NCBI GenBank assembly: GCA_021234155.1
Contig: JAJEKV010000020.1
Coordinates: 1,002,938 to 1,066,937, forward strand
Direction: 5' to 3'
DNA length: 64,000 nt
Source: Isoetes taiwanensis
Lineage: Eukaryota; Streptophyta; Lycopodiopsida; Isoetales; Isoetaceae
Made by a program: the position numbers and the translations under genes
The notes under the pieces: generated by a model
Told to the model about the DNA's origin: nothing
The model's input: the letters and a program-made list of their open reading frames with translations, nothing else
Database searches by the model: none
Shown: positions 21,883 through 33,600 of the stretch, in pieces
Numbering within the stretch: the stretch's first letter is position 1
How the letters are laid out: each line of letters starts with the position of its first letter

Positions 21883-22330
21883 CAAATGATTGGACCCAAT
21901 CCTCCACGGGCTACTCGGAAGGCTGCAAGCATGCCCGGGCATTACATGCGGCGGCCTGGAATGGATGAGCTATGGGACCATTTCTTGGAGTGGAGGTTGC
22001 GCCCACGTCCCACCAAGGAGCTTACAATGGAGTTGATCAACTTCATTCTCGAGCGATTTGATTGTGGTCATGAGCCCAGCGATGGAAATTAATCCCATCC
22101 GAATGTTATAGGAGACTTGCAATGAGGGGAATGCTTGAACCCCCTCCTTATCTGGACGAGATGCTACAGCAATTGAGGCCTCTTCTTTGTGCTGGATATT
22201 TAGCACACTCTCTGGATGCATACATATCAGTGTTCATTCATGAAATTTGTAAGGGACACGGATGTATGGCCTTATTAGGGTGTACTACAATGAGTACAAC
22301 GGTTTTGTGGAGTTGGGTCCGCTCTTCTTC
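21883..22330 (+). pseudogene. Unrecognised coding remnant
   Basis: The frame to 22,092 reads PPRATRKAASMPGHYMRRPG then ELWDHFLEWRLRPRPTKEL, which looks like genuine protein. It stops at 22,092 and similar protein-like sequence follows in other frames (HEICKGHG region, near 22,240). No family is assigned. It lies directly downstream of a minisatellite and could be a further transposon ORF. Confidence 0.3.
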
Positions 22331-22740
22331 CGTGAGTATTATCTGTGGAATTACTTTTTCTAATGACTAGGTACCCCATATGGTGGGAAGAATCAGCATG
22401 GGATGAGCGTGAGCTCTTGACTCCTAACCCGGATCGTGGGTGGGTTAGACCTGCAGCGCGAAGGGAAAGGGAAGGGGAAGGGGTTAGGAACACGGGGAAG
22501 GTTACTAGGGACATACATAGTTCATACTTTGGTCTCTATTGTGTTTGGAAGTTGGTATATGATACCGTGTTATTATGTTCTCTAAATATTCATGTATGTA
22601 TGATACACGGGTACTGCACGTGTATAGAACCCCTGCATAAGGTCTATGATACAGGGTACTGTACACGTGTATACAACCCCTGCATAAGGTCTATACAACC
22701 CCCATAATAAAAAAATTCCAGTTTACTAAAAATTTTCCCA

Positions 22741-23560
22741 TTATAATGAAATTGTGCTTAATTCTCCTGCCTCTTCTCCGATTCTGATGCCGGCCATGTG
22801 CCTCCCGAAGTACTCATCCATCGATACTACATCCAGGTCCTTGTAATATGCGAACATGGACCTGAAGGAGATCAAGTTGACCTCACTTCTGTCGACCCCG
22901 GTTGGCGTCGTTGATGAAGAGCTAGGCAGGAGTGCATTCATCATCTTGTCCCACGCTCGTCTTGGATGACGATGAATTCTTCCTTCGAAGGCAGCTCCTG
23001 TTGAGTCATTTGTTGGATGCTGCTGTAGGCTTTGATGTCTGATGATGACTGCCTCGTGTAGGTGTGGGCATTCCGGATGCCGATAGGAAAGTCCTGAGTT
23101 TTCTAGTCGATGAAATCATCGAGATCGGGCTGTTGGCATAGGAGGTATAGGAGCTCGTCCATCCTGTATTCTCTGTGTCTGCACTCTGGAAGATTCTTGA
23201 TGTCGTGCAACAGAAGGTATTACATCACCAAGAGGTTGGCTATGGCATTTCTTCTTCTTTTACTGACCTGTAACAGAAACTGTCTCAGCAAATCATCTAA
23301 GAAGATTCGACAGTCTGCTTGCTTTTCAAAAACGGCCTTCGATCATGACTGGGGTTAAGCTGATGATGCCTAACTCGAGCGGGAGAGCTATCCTCGTCAT
23401 CCTCAGGCCTTCATCGAAGCCTTGAAGTTCTTGCTTTGCTTGCTGCCATTCTTAGATATGATCGACGTCGATGAGGTCTTCGACATCGTATCCATGTCCA
23501 CCTTCTTCCTCGTCCTCTTGCTCTTTTGCTGAGGGAGGCGGGGGGGTTCTATATTCATTG
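22741..23560 (-). pseudogene. Unrecognised minus-strand coding remnant
   Basis: Minus-strand blocks in order are an acidic QEDEEEGGHGYDVEDLIDVD (about 23,520-23,460), GFDEGLRMTRIALPLELGII (near 23,400), EEFIVIQDERGTR (about 22,975), and the 67-residue frame 22,741-22,944 with RSMFAYYKDLDVVSMDEYFG. Stops and shifts separate them. The coherent direction and composition suggest a broken gene, perhaps from the same transposon class as the genes at 17-20 kb. No domain is recognised. Confidence 0.3.
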
Positions 23561-24171
23561 GCTGAATAGAGGGTTTCCCTATTTGAGTTTAGGCTCTATG
23601 GGACAAGAAGATGGCTACGATAGCAGTGTAAGAGAAATATCTCTTGTTTATAGATATAGTCATGTAGTCTAGCATGCGAGCAACTCTATTTTTTAAGTAT
23701 TTGTCAATGTTTGGAACATCGCTCAGTGCGGCTCGAAGAGCTATCCTAGGTGCGAATTACTCTATGCATGGGGGAAGCTCTGCCAAGGAAGGGCCTATCT
23801 TAGCTTGGAACTCTTGCATGATCTCTTGGTAGTATGATGTGGCATTTATTTCTTTCTGGAAGACCATAAAAGACAGAGTTAATATCGGCCTACGCCACCT
23901 GAGCAATGGCTATTTGTACCATCGCCTGAATAAAGAATTGGCCATGATGCTGGGTTCAACAAACAGATATGCAAGCACCTCTATGAGCAGGAAAATCGCC
24001 TTCGAGTGAGGAGTGAATGCAAATGAGGGTTGTGGGTATATTTTTGACAGAACCCTAATTTGTGAAATTTTAGAATTTGGATATGTCTATCACTTCGAGG
24101 TCTAACTAGGTATTTGAGGACTTCCTAAAGATCCTATTGCAACAAATTTTATGTAATTTGGAGGTGGTTTG

Positions 24172-24450
24172 AGCGAGTGCGCGAGAGGCCCGAGTTAAAT
24201 TTTAACTTAGGGTCTGAGCGCACTATGTGAGGGATGGGCTCTTGTTTGGGTCCTAGATGACTCCAAAATTTCGGTATGAGGGTAGAATCTTGCTTATCTC
24301 ACAGAGTTAAGCCAGAATATGCCCTTAGTTTCGTGTTCTGGACTTGTGTAGGTATAGATCAGTGGCCAAAGCCAAACACTCACACAGTGCGCGAAAGGGC
24401 CGAGTTAAATTTTAACTTGGGGCCCTGGCGCACTCTGTGAGGGGTGGGTC
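24172..24450. repeat. Two copies of a 65-bp hairpin-forming repeat
   Basis: The blocks at about 24,175-24,235 and 24,385-24,445 share GTGCGCGA, a palindromic GAGTTAAATTTTAACTT centre, and a right end GCGCACT-TGTGAGG. Outer arms (GTGCGC/GCGCAC) and centre are both inverted, so each copy can form one hairpin. They resemble remnants of a very small foldback element. Confidence 0.6.
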
Positions 24451-24587
24451 TCTATTAGGTCATGCTTTCTCCAAATTAATTAAAACAAATTACACATGCC
24501 ATCAATACAACTAGAACAAAGATATTATTACAGTTTGCAACTCAAATTTAACAACTTTTATATTACAAAAGTTTTTATGTATCTAAT

Positions 24588-25200
24588 TTGACAGTCTTCC
24601 TTCTGGGTGGATTCATGATATGGTGTCTCAATTCTGCTCATATTTGCACCACAAAAATAGCCCAAAACATAGTTCAAGATTGTGGTTTGTACACACAAAA
24701 ATTCAAATCATTTAGCATTTATGATAGTGCGAAAATAAAATTCCCTCTCTTTGGCATGATATCTTTCTCGAGAATAGAACCTTTTGAATTTGTCACACAA
24801 GCCAAATGCCATGGAGACCAAAATAACGTGGACCGCCAAAAAATAACCAAAAACACCAAAAAGACCTAAATAGAGACCGCAGAAGAATAGCCAGTTCTTG
24901 TGGATCGTAGCTTATGGATCATAGCCAAACAGATCTTGTGGATCATAGCCACCAAACAGAGATTGGCCGGATCATAGCTTACCGAATCATGGGAAAAGCT
25001 TTTGGGAAAAGCTTTTGCTATATGTAGTGCCAATTTTATTTCCATTGATTTTTGACCTTGTGAAAAGACCTAAACAGAGATTGCGAAGCATAGCCAGATC
25101 TTGTGGATCATAGTTTGTGGATCATAGCACAAAGATTGTTGGATTATAGGTAGAGCTTGCGGCAAAGCTTTTGCTGTATGTAGTGCCGATTTTGTTTCGA
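24588..25200. other. No gene supported; short GTGGATCATAGC repeats
   Basis: Direct repeats of the type TTGTGGATCATAGC occur at 24,898-24,960 and again at 25,100-25,150. No domain-bearing frame is seen. Confidence 0.5.
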
Positions 25201-26360
25201 TTGATTTTTGACCTTGTGGAGTTGGTTCAATCCTTGGTCTCTTAAATTTTTTGTAGAAATGGAACAAATTGTCTTGAATGATAGTGGATTATCATACAGG
25301 GATTTGCTAAAGCATGAGGAAAAGTTTGTGGATCCATTAGAGATGCGCAAGTATTGGGGACCAAAGGTAGAGAATAAACAATTCTATAGATTGAGGGCTC
25401 TGAAAAAAGAAAAGAAAGAGGCTTTTTCTGAGCATTTACAGGGCAATCCTATGAGGAAAGGAGTCATGTTCAAAATGGGCAGGTTAGTCATGTTATAGCT
25501 GCAGCATGGTTTTTGCATGATGTTAAAGGTAAGGATATAGATTGGTTGAGTTTTTATAAGCATGCTTCAAAAAAGAGGTCTTCAATGCTAGAAGAAGATA
25601 GTATACCCATCGAAAAAGATAGTGAGACTAGAAAAACACTAAAACCTATACAAGATTCAGGCATCACTGAACCACGATTGTCTTCACCATATTCTAAAAC
25701 CGTGGATTCCAAGAGACAGAAATATGGTAATACAAATTGTAGTTTTTATTTTGTTTAATTTCCATTTTGTCTGTAAATGAGCTTACGCAACACAATGTGG
25801 TTTCAGCAAAGTTGGAGATGCAAAAAGGAGATTTTACCTTTGGACATTCTGATAGTAAGTACTTTTGATAAACATTGGTTCGTTCATAGCCTAACCTTTG
25901 TGGTTATTGTGGTCATAGTTGTTGTGATAATTTTTGTGGTTTTACTCAGCAGATCTTAAATTGTGGTTCTTTAGTAGAATTGTGGTTTGGAGTTGTGAAT
26001 TTATATTGTAGATTTGAAATTGTGATATAGAATTGTGATTTAGAGTTTGTGAATATTGTAGCTTATATATTTGGATTTGTTGTTTGTGGTTTATGATTTG
26101 TGGTTTGGGGTTAATGGATTTGGTTTATGAGTTGGGTGTCTTGGTTTGTGGATTGAGTGAATTTTATATTCTAGAATGGGACTCGCAAGAAACCAACAAA
26201 CCGCATAGATAGGCTTCTCATTCATCTCAGCAGATTTTCTACAATGGTGAACAGTGGGTAGCCGCACACATGCGAACTACCCACGAAAAATAAAGGGAAA
26301 ATCCAATTATATCACTTGGACCCCGAAAAATACAATGCTAATAGATGAGTGGCTGATGTA

Positions 26361-26450
26361 CCTGCCGAAAGCTTATCACCGGGATTAAAAAACCCCGCCC
26401 TTTCGAGTTTTCAAGGAAAAACCCTAGTGATAAGCCTTCGGCAAGGGGCT
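26361..26450. repeat. Short inverted repeat
   Basis: CTGCCGAAAGCTTATCAC near 26,361 is mirrored by GTGATAAGCCTTCGGCAAGG near 26,430, a potential hairpin with a loop of about 55 bp. Confidence 0.6.
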
Positions 26451-26689
26451 TAGACAAACGTAAGGCATAGAAATCGCTCCCAAAAACCCCCGCATGGAGA
26501 AGTCGAAACAGATGCCGCTCGCCAACCTGTACCTGCACATCACCAACACAACAAACGAGACAACACAAACATACCAGAGAATAGCATCACCCAGCGGGTG
26601 GAAAAAAGCATCACCCAGCGGGTGGAAAAACATGAGAAACAGAAGATTGTGCACAATACAATAAACAAAGAAGGGGGGGAGGGAGGGTT

Positions 26690-27222
26690 CAAAGAGAATA
26701 AGGTACTGCTGAGAGAAGAGGAAGCGCCAATGAGACGCGGATGCAGAAACGCACCTGAAATAGCGAACTCCCAACCAAAACGGGCATGCGCCGCCCGCAT
26801 GCATGCAAGACGTGCATGCTCGTCCCATTCTAGAATGGCGATCCGATGTCTCGGATCGATGCGATTCTAGAATGGGACTCGCAAGAAACCAACAAACCGC
26901 CCGACTACCAGAGAACTTCCTTACAAACTAGGATCGAGGACGAAGGTCACAGGACGAAGGCCAAAGGCCGGAAAAGGATAGCATGAAAGAAACGCCAAAT
27001 TGGCTAAACCAGGCAGGAAGAAGCCCCTCTTTTTGCCTGGAAACAATTCAAAGAGAATAAGGTACTGCTGAGAGAAGAGAAAGCGCCGATGAGACGCGGA
27101 TGCAGAAACGCGCCTGAAATAGCGAACTCCCAACCAAAACGGGCATGCGCCGCCCGCATGCATGCAAGACGTGCATGCTCGTCCCATTCTAGAATGGCGA
27201 TCCGATGTCTCGGATCGATGCG
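26690..27222. repeat. 170-bp direct repeats with TCTAGAAT boundaries
   Basis: The block from AGAGAATAAGGTACTGCTGA to CTCGGATCGATGCGATT occurs at about 26,692-26,868 and 27,050-27,225. Copy 1 is followed by TCTAGAATGGGACTCGCAAG, which also occurs at 26,170 at the left edge of the insertion. Confidence 0.85.
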
Positions 27223-29820
27223 ATTGTGTTCTGTAGTTTGTGGTTTGTGGTTGTATGTTTTGGTTTGTGGATTGGGGGAATTTTATATTGTGTTCTGTGG
27301 TTTGTGGTTTTGCATTTGTGCTGGTTTGTGGTTTTGCATTTGTGACGGTCAAATTGTGGTTAAAGATTTATACTTTGTGCTTTGTGGATTATATTTTATA
27401 GATTGGACCTGAATTATAGTGAGTGGAATATAGATTGTGGATTGAGCCTTTAATAAAGTTTCTTTAGAGTGGAATGTACTTTGTATGCCTGTAACTAATT
27501 TACTGAATTGTTTCATTACAGATTCCTTACGGGTGATGACAAAATGGAAGGAGTCCACTGAATTGAAGGTGATAGATTGGCTACAGGCTACAATAGTCAT
27601 ATAACAAATGGAAAGAGTTGAAGAAAACCTTCAAATCATTGAGGGAGAAGAAGGAGCATTATATGCAAGAAATTGTAGACATCAAATGCTTGATGCAAGG
27701 AATGACAAAGGAAGCAGCTGCAGGTGTGCAACAGGTGGTAGATATGAAGGAAGCCGAGGTAGTTAAAGTTGTGGCATCATTGGTTGTTGTAGAGGAAGAT
27801 CTTGATGCTATTGAGAAGAGGAGGCAAGGGGACAATGATGAGATTGCAAAACTCAGACCATGTCTTGAAAGGCTTGTTGAAGGCTGCAATGTCCTTGAGA
27901 ACGGGATTAAACTAGATCCTTATCTACCCGAGTCTATAGAAGCAAATTTCCTATTAGACTCACCTGAACGTGTATGTCCCTATTGTAGAAGATTCTTGGA
28001 ATATGATGGGAAGCCACTGCCTTTGTTACTACATAGTGTAACCATCTTTACCATATTCTATGTTTGGCCTCATTATTAAGGTATGAGCAATAGTAAATTT
28101 TGATCTTAACAATAGTTATATTTTGATCATTATGCTCTTTAAATTGATATGTATAATTTCTTGTTTTCAGTTATAGGGATAAGTGTTGTAGCCCAGATTG
28201 TGACCAGATCATATCTGCCACTTGGATTGGTGCATTTGGCGTGAAGAAAGTTGTACACTCATATGGTATGTATAAGTGGTTAAGCAATCAACTTCTTAAC
28301 ATCATTTAATGTTCATGGTTTTGTTGGTTGTCATTTTAGATGTCCATATGGATCCCACATATGCAAGCAATCTATTCTCACAGATAGAAGAGCAAAAGAT
28401 CCAAGTGGAGAATGCAACGCAACCTGAAATTGAGAAAGAAGAGCATACTGGACAATCAGAAAGTGAGAAACAAGGTAATGTAAAAGTTAATAGTTTGTAT
28501 TAGAATAACTTATGTTATTTTTCATTCTTCTTGTATCTTGCTGCATGCAGGCTTCAAATTGCTAAATGAAGAATCAAGTGGAGCATATGCTGATGCTTCC
28601 AAATTTACGTCAAGTGCAGTAGATGCCTCCAAAAGCTACAATGAACCTTCTCTATTTGGAGCTCCTAGCCCTTCTAGCTTTACCAAGCAGGAAGTTTCCA
28701 CTGCATCTGAAAACCTACTTTCTAGTTTCAACAAGGAGGATAAGCTCAATAAACCCTCTAGCTCTACCAAGCAAGCGGAGTCCACCGCATCTGAAAAACC
28801 GCTTTCTAGCTTCGACAATGAGGAGAAGTTCGTTGCATTAAAAAAAACCACTTTTTGTAGTAGAAGTCAAAGATTTCGTATCTGGTTGGTTTAAGATACT
28901 AATTTTATTATTCCTTTCATAGTTCTAATATTATTCGTACTGAAGCTATAGTTTCTTTAGGTATAGATACAAGTAGCAAATTGGAAATCAAAAATGTTGA
29001 AGAGATATCTACTAGAAAAACCAAAGGTATTCTTCCTTCACTTTTGTTCCATTACAGTTAGTAAATTAGTGTACTAATTCTCTAAATATGTAGCAACTCT
29101 CTTGGCTCAAGAAATACAATTTGATGATGACAATGTAATGTCAAATAGCATTTTACCTCAATCACCATCCACAAAACAACCAAGTAAGATACCTGCATTG
29201 ATTGAGTTAAAAGGTTTCATTTTTTTTCCTAGCTTCTCATTAGAGGAAAAATGAGATCACATTTTGTCCCATTAAGGGATGCTTAAAATGCCATGTCAGC
29301 TTTTTAAACTGTCCAATAAGAGAAGAGCTCCAGTATATCTCATTCCAGTATTATGTGGCAGCCTGTAATTAATGCAGCTGCAACTAACTTCTGTAGTATT
29401 ATTTTTTCATTATAACTTTTGATCTAGAACTCCGATTCAAAAACTTTTTGTAGCAATGGGTTCGTCTTCACAAGATCTATCTAGTGATAACTCATTCATA
29501 TATCTTTTACGATATAAATATATAAGAAATAAGCAAAAAATCATATTTTTTTAAGGTTAACGCATATGACCATATTGAAATACATCATAACCATATATCA
29601 TTGGAAAGATCTTTTCATTCCGCATCTAATGCAACAAACGCGGCAACATTTTGACAAGTGGATCAAAAGTTATGGGGGAAAAATGACAGCAATGAAGTTG
29701 TTGGTGCTGCATTAATTGCAGTTAATAGAGGGTAGCCATTCCATTGGAGGATTCTTATGGGGATGAAATGAGATCTCAAATTTCCTCTAATGTTTTTGTC
29801 TCATTCTTCCTCAATATTTC

Positions 29821-30977
29821 AATTCATGGCAATTGAATTGGGCTGGCATAGGAACATGGCTGTTGGGTAGTCCACTCCATCCACCCCTCCCGTGCATACT
29901 TTGCAGAATAGGCTGATAAGTCTTGGGACTTGACAGTAGCCTGTCGAGTGCATAGCCAAGGGGGCTACTCCTGGGTTGCATCTCCCCAGTCCCGATAAGG
30001 CAGGAGGAGATCACTCCCTCCAGAGGCATGGCACGCCCATCACAGGCGGCTAGAGAGACACTGCTCGTCTACGACTTGAACCTCATTGAAGGTGACGCAT
30101 CACCCAAGAGGTGTCGAGCCCATGCCTTGCCCACACACAGTGTCAAGCCATTAGCCCTAGCCCGCTAAGGTACCTGGTAGGCTTTACATACCAGAGGGAT
30201 CAATATGTAGTGGGACATGTCCTCCTTATCTGCCGGTCTAGCCCCACCACCCACAGTCAGGCGGGCTCTTATACACAGGCCACATTAATTGGGAATTAAT
30301 GAAACTATTTAGATACATCAACTACTAAGGCTTTCAGGGTCTCTACCCCCCTTCCCAATACATAGTAGTGCGCATTATCATCATTCATAGAACTGAAATA
30401 TAGAATAACACCTAATCTATCTACCTTAACATAATGGTTAGGTTCCTTTGTTAGGGCTTGTGACCTCAGAATCTATAGGGACTCTAAGGCTAAACTAACA
30501 TGCTAATCTAGCTCATTATCGGACTAGAAGTCGGCATTGCACAACAGAATTGCTATTTACCTGAACGCTGACTTGCTCCACCTCCTCGGAAAGCATCCAT
30601 GCTTCTGTTAGGGTCGAAGGCGACTGAATCTGGGAGATCTGTTATGCAAGGCCGGCTTGGCGACCCCTGGCAATGCGGAAGTGCTAGCACTTGGCCGGAA
30701 TGGCTGAAGGAGGCTGGAATGCGAAAAGGGAAAAGGTTTAGGGTTTCTCTTTTGGTTCCTTTTAGACCCTTTTAGGTCTAGGGCTAAAAGGGCATGTGAG
30801 GTTTTGCCATGTGGCAAAGGGTTTAAGTGCACATTTTAAGATATGTGCAACCTAGGAAGTTTTCCCCTAGGTTGCAACCCTTTACGGTTCTAAGTACATG
30901 TTATCAAGGCAACATGTACGAGTGACGTGGCCATATAATATATGTATTCGTACCGTATATTATGTTGGAATGTCACA
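29821..30977 (-). mobile_element. LTR fragment related to the LTR at 4,271-5,540
   Basis: About 1.16 kb is collinear with the minus-strand LTR at 4.3-5.5 kb, including the edge TGTGACATTCC (minus, from 30,977). No polypurine tract or internal retroelement sequence adjoins it, so it is a solo or truncated LTR. Left homology stops at 29,821 without a TG/CA terminus, so that end is probably deleted. Confidence 0.75.
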
Positions 30978-31339
30978 ACTCTAACCTAACCCTAAATAAT
31001 ACCTATATGGCTGAGAAATGCCATGTTATCACATGCCACATCATCACTAATGACTATATAAGTTATAAAGCGTCATGTAAAATTTGCCTAGTTTTTCTCT
31101 CATAAAACAATTTGTCCACTTGGCGCACTCTCGTCTATCTCCAAGTCTTCCAAAATTGTTTACAAATAACTAATAAACTTGTAAATTAAGCATTAGGTCA
31201 TAATGCTTTCTGCATAATATTTAGAAAAGATACTCAGTTTATCTTACAATCTGTAACTTCTTGGCCCAACCTTTTGGATTCTCAGAAACAGACTAATACA
31301 ACTTACCAAGTGCTTGTATTATTCTTGTCTTAATAATAT

Positions 31340-31475
31340 GTAGCATTATAACAGGGTTTTTTTTTGTGTTTTTGTACTGTTTTCTCTAAGGTTTTCATAT
31401 GATTTGGTGGCCGTATTCATCCAGGTGTACTAAATAGTATTTCTAGAGCGCACCCTTTTGTAAGCCGTTGATTTT
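31340..31475 (-). repeat. Dispersed terminal-type repeat, copy 1 (inverted)
   Basis: In reverse complement this matches the 140-bp block at 50,200-50,345, 52,857-53,000 and 58,128-58,265. Shared landmarks are CTCTAGAAATACTATTTAGT, then GTACACCT, and CCCCCTGTTATTATGCTACA at the end. Confidence 0.7.
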
Positions 31476-31636
31476 AGAAAAGGGGGCAAATCCTGTGGTG
31501 AATATCCTCCCATTAGTTTTAGGGTTTTTTTAGGGTTGTTTCATAATAGTGGAAAAGATTGGAAGCTAAAATAGTTATTTAATTTAACGGTGGAGATAAG
31601 AAACGGTTTGATCTAAGGGCTAGGAGCAAAAGCCCT

Positions 31637-31879
31637 TTGGAAAACAGATTTGTGGAGGAGGCGGTCGACCAGTTGGAGATAGAAGAGCAGCCAACGGATT
31701 TGAAAGGGCAGGAATGGATCAGAGAGGGCAAGGGATTCTGGAAGAGAAGGGTTGGAGGAGCGGGCATCAGAGCACAGAAGATCGGAGCAGAGGAGCAAGC
31801 ATCCGACCAAGGCCGACCAGATGAGAGAGAGATCGGATTGAGGGCAGACAGATTTCGGAAGGGGCATGCGGCCGATTAG
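31637..31879 (+). other. Open frame of doubtful status
   Basis: An 80-codon, highly charged frame (DQLEIEEQPTDLKGQEWIRE) with no start context or domain. Opposite-strand frames overlap it. It is listed because it precedes the DiT1 pseudogene and could be unrelated coding debris. Confidence 0.15.
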
Positions 31880-31963
31880 ATCAGAGAAGGCAGAGTTTAG
31901 AGCATTTAGGGTAGTCCGACCACTGCAGAACCACGGAGAGTCGCTAGCAGATCTGATAATTTT

Positions 31964-32660
31964 GTGGCTGTTCGGTTATGGCAAGGAGCTAATCTTAAAA
32001 CGCTAGTCATTTCTTTTGCAGTAGGTATTTCTCTTTGGTTTATTCCTTTACCTGCGGGTGTGACAAAAAAATGCATGCCAGCTGCTTGCCATATTCTTTA
32101 TTATCACACAACCTTTGCCCTTGGGGGCAGTTGCTCTAATGGGTCTTGGAGCTTCATTTCTCACCAAAACATTGACATTTGCAGCTGCTTTCAGTGTATT
32201 TGGAGATCCCATTCCTTGGTTCATTGCTCTTGCCTTCTTTTTTGCAAAGGGGTTCATTAAAACGGGTCTTGGAGACAGAGTTGCTTACCAATTTGTGTCC
32301 CTCTTTGGTAAAACAACTTTAGGTCTTGGATACAGTCTTGTTTTTAGTGAAGCTCTGTTGGCTCCTGCCATTCCGTCTGTATCAGCTAGGGCAGATGGAA
32401 TTTTCTTGCCTTTGGTGAAGTCTCTATGTCTTGCATGTGGGAAGCGGACACTGGCGATATACGTAAAGGAAAATGGGGGCATGGCTTGTGCTCTCTTGTT
32501 TTCAGACATCCGTTATTTCCTCTGCCATGTTCTTGACTGCAATGGCTGCCAATCCATTGAGTGTTAACCTTGCTGCAGGAGCAGGAGCAATAGGCCAATA
32601 TCTTGGACAGATTGGGCATTGCAAAGTGCCATTTCCTTTTGTTTAGCATCTCCCTGAATA
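31964..32660 (+). pseudogene. Plastid 2-oxoglutarate/malate translocator (DiT1-type) fragment
   Basis: DiT1 exchanges 2-oxoglutarate for malate across the inner plastid envelope. Recognisable blocks in order: LKTLVISFAVGISLWFIPLP; after an extra base in an A run, LGAVALMGLGASFLTKTLTF; GDPIPWFIALAFFFAKGFIK; TTLGLGYSLVFSEALLAPA; FLPLVKSLCLACG; then shifted, SVISSAMFLTAMAANPLSVN; and a final TDWAL. This covers roughly the N-terminal half of the mature protein, with hydrophobic segments intact. There are at least three frame breaks and a missing internal stretch near 32,090. Transit peptide and C-terminal half are absent. No intron signals are evident between blocks. Confidence 0.85.
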
Positions 32661-32722
32661 TGTAGCCTGCCATAGCCGGAACCTGCATGCCATAGCCTGC
32701 CATAGCCGGAATCTGCATGCCA
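32658..32722. repeat. 33-bp tandem duplication
   Basis: GCCTGCCATAGCCGGAA-CTGCATGCC repeats twice directly after the DiT1 fragment. Confidence 0.8.
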
Positions 32723-33014
32723 GGGCCAATCCACAACTTCAGACCATTACATTTTCGCTGCCACAAAGCCGATTACCACACAGCCCTTACCCCCGGATCT
32801 CGCAACAGCACAGAAAAATCCGGCCCCATGTCTTGGACCATGCACACTGCCATCGCTCCCATCATGCAATTCCGAAACCTTAGCCCCAACCTAAATCGAA
32901 AAGTGTCAAAAAAACATCCTTTAACCTTGGAAAAAAAAATGTAGCCCTTGCTACATATTAGTATTACAAGGTTGTGTTTGTCATATTGTTTTTAAAATTA
33001 CTAGTTATTAACAA

Positions 33015-33278
33015 TTGTGTTTTTTTTTTAATGGTAGATATTATGGAATGGAATATGATTTTATCGTCCATGGAGACGATAAAATCATAAAAGCGTCCAC
33101 GGATTTTATGAGGCAAATGGCACGAAACAGACGAGGCCCAGGCTCAACATCACGAACGGGAGTCATGCAGCCAAAAGGCATCACGTACGAGATAAATCAT
33201 CCTGCACAAGAAAATGACCCCGAAATTGAAGAGGCGCAAAACACTTTTGTTGTCTTCAACGACTTAATAAATTTTTAA
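33015..33278 (+). CDS. Unrecognised ORF at the arm of a large inverted repeat
   Basis: The frame reads YYGMEYDFIVHGDDKIIK, then MARNRRGPGSTSRTG, and ends VVFNDLINF with a stop. The first part contains an imperfect local palindrome (ATCGTCCATGGAGACGAT). The last codons and 3' flank are repeated in inverted orientation at about 35,650-35,735, where the reading also ends in a stop, so this is probably the C-terminus of a transposon protein. No family is recognised. Confidence 0.35.
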   Translation: MCFFFNGRYYGMEYDFIVHGDDKIIKASTDFMRQMARNRRGPGSTSRTGVMQPKGITYEINHPAQENDPEIEEAQNTFVVFNDLINF

Positions 33279-33407
33279 ATAATATGCTTTTAAAGCGTAC
33301 ATAATTAAATTACATTATCTTGTATGTTTGCTTTTCTTAGGGCCCGAAGGGCCCAAAATTTTTTTTAGTATAACAACCAACACATAATTAAAATTAATAT
33401 TAACCCA

Positions 33408-33600
33408 TTGGGTGCATATTCACACGGGGGGTGACGTAGGGCAGCGAGAGCTGTTGGATAGGCATATTCACCCCTTATTCCTTAATCTAGACCGTACGTA
33501 AAGTTCCTCGTTTGTGGGGTATGCAAGTACAAAATTTGGTATACTGTATATAACAAAATTTGCAAAATACTATAAGATTTTAAGCAAGCTGCACAATTAC
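33408..33600. mobile_element. MITE-family copy A, left half only
   Basis: The block starts TTGGGTGCATATTCACACGG and continues through CGTAGGGCAGCGAGAGC and the shared interior (GTTCCTCGTTTGTGGGGTAT) to about 33,585, then diverges. The opposite terminal inverted repeat is absent. Confidence 0.7.

Larger units (their letters stand above)
26141..27289. repeat. Insertion flanked by a 30-bp direct repeat
   Basis: The TTGGTTTGTGGATTG..GAATTTTATATT block occurs at 26,141-26,170 and 27,260-27,289. The intervening ~1.1 kb has a different, more GC-rich composition and its own internal repeats. It may be a composite insertion or a tandem duplication into an intron. Confidence 0.5.
25208..29210 (+). pseudogene. 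Unrecognised multi-exon gene with Cys pairs, split by an insertion
   Basis: Plus-strand coding blocks with AT-rich introns are spread over 4 kb. Blocks: 25,259-25,735 (GLSYRDLLKHEEKFVDPLEM, then after a one-base shift near 25,470 AAAWFLHDVKGKDIDWLSFY); 27,618-28,079 (helical, MKEAEVVKVVASLVVVEEDL, ending VCPYCRRFLEYDG); 28,168-28,264 (KCCSPDCDQI, WIGAFGVKKVVHSYG, donor GTATGT); 28,340-28,475; a Ser-rich exon 28,550-28,890; and 29,093-29,185. The two CxxC-like pairs may form a zinc site. Splice signals look real. About 1.1 kb of unrelated repeat sequence sits in the second intron region. I do not recognise the family. Confidence 0.45.

Noticed and set aside
33340..33354. GGGCCC hairpin followed by CTAA as a Helitron 3' end
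   Set aside because: Similarity between copies continues beyond the CTAA and no Helitron 5' TC end or Rep/helicase was seen.
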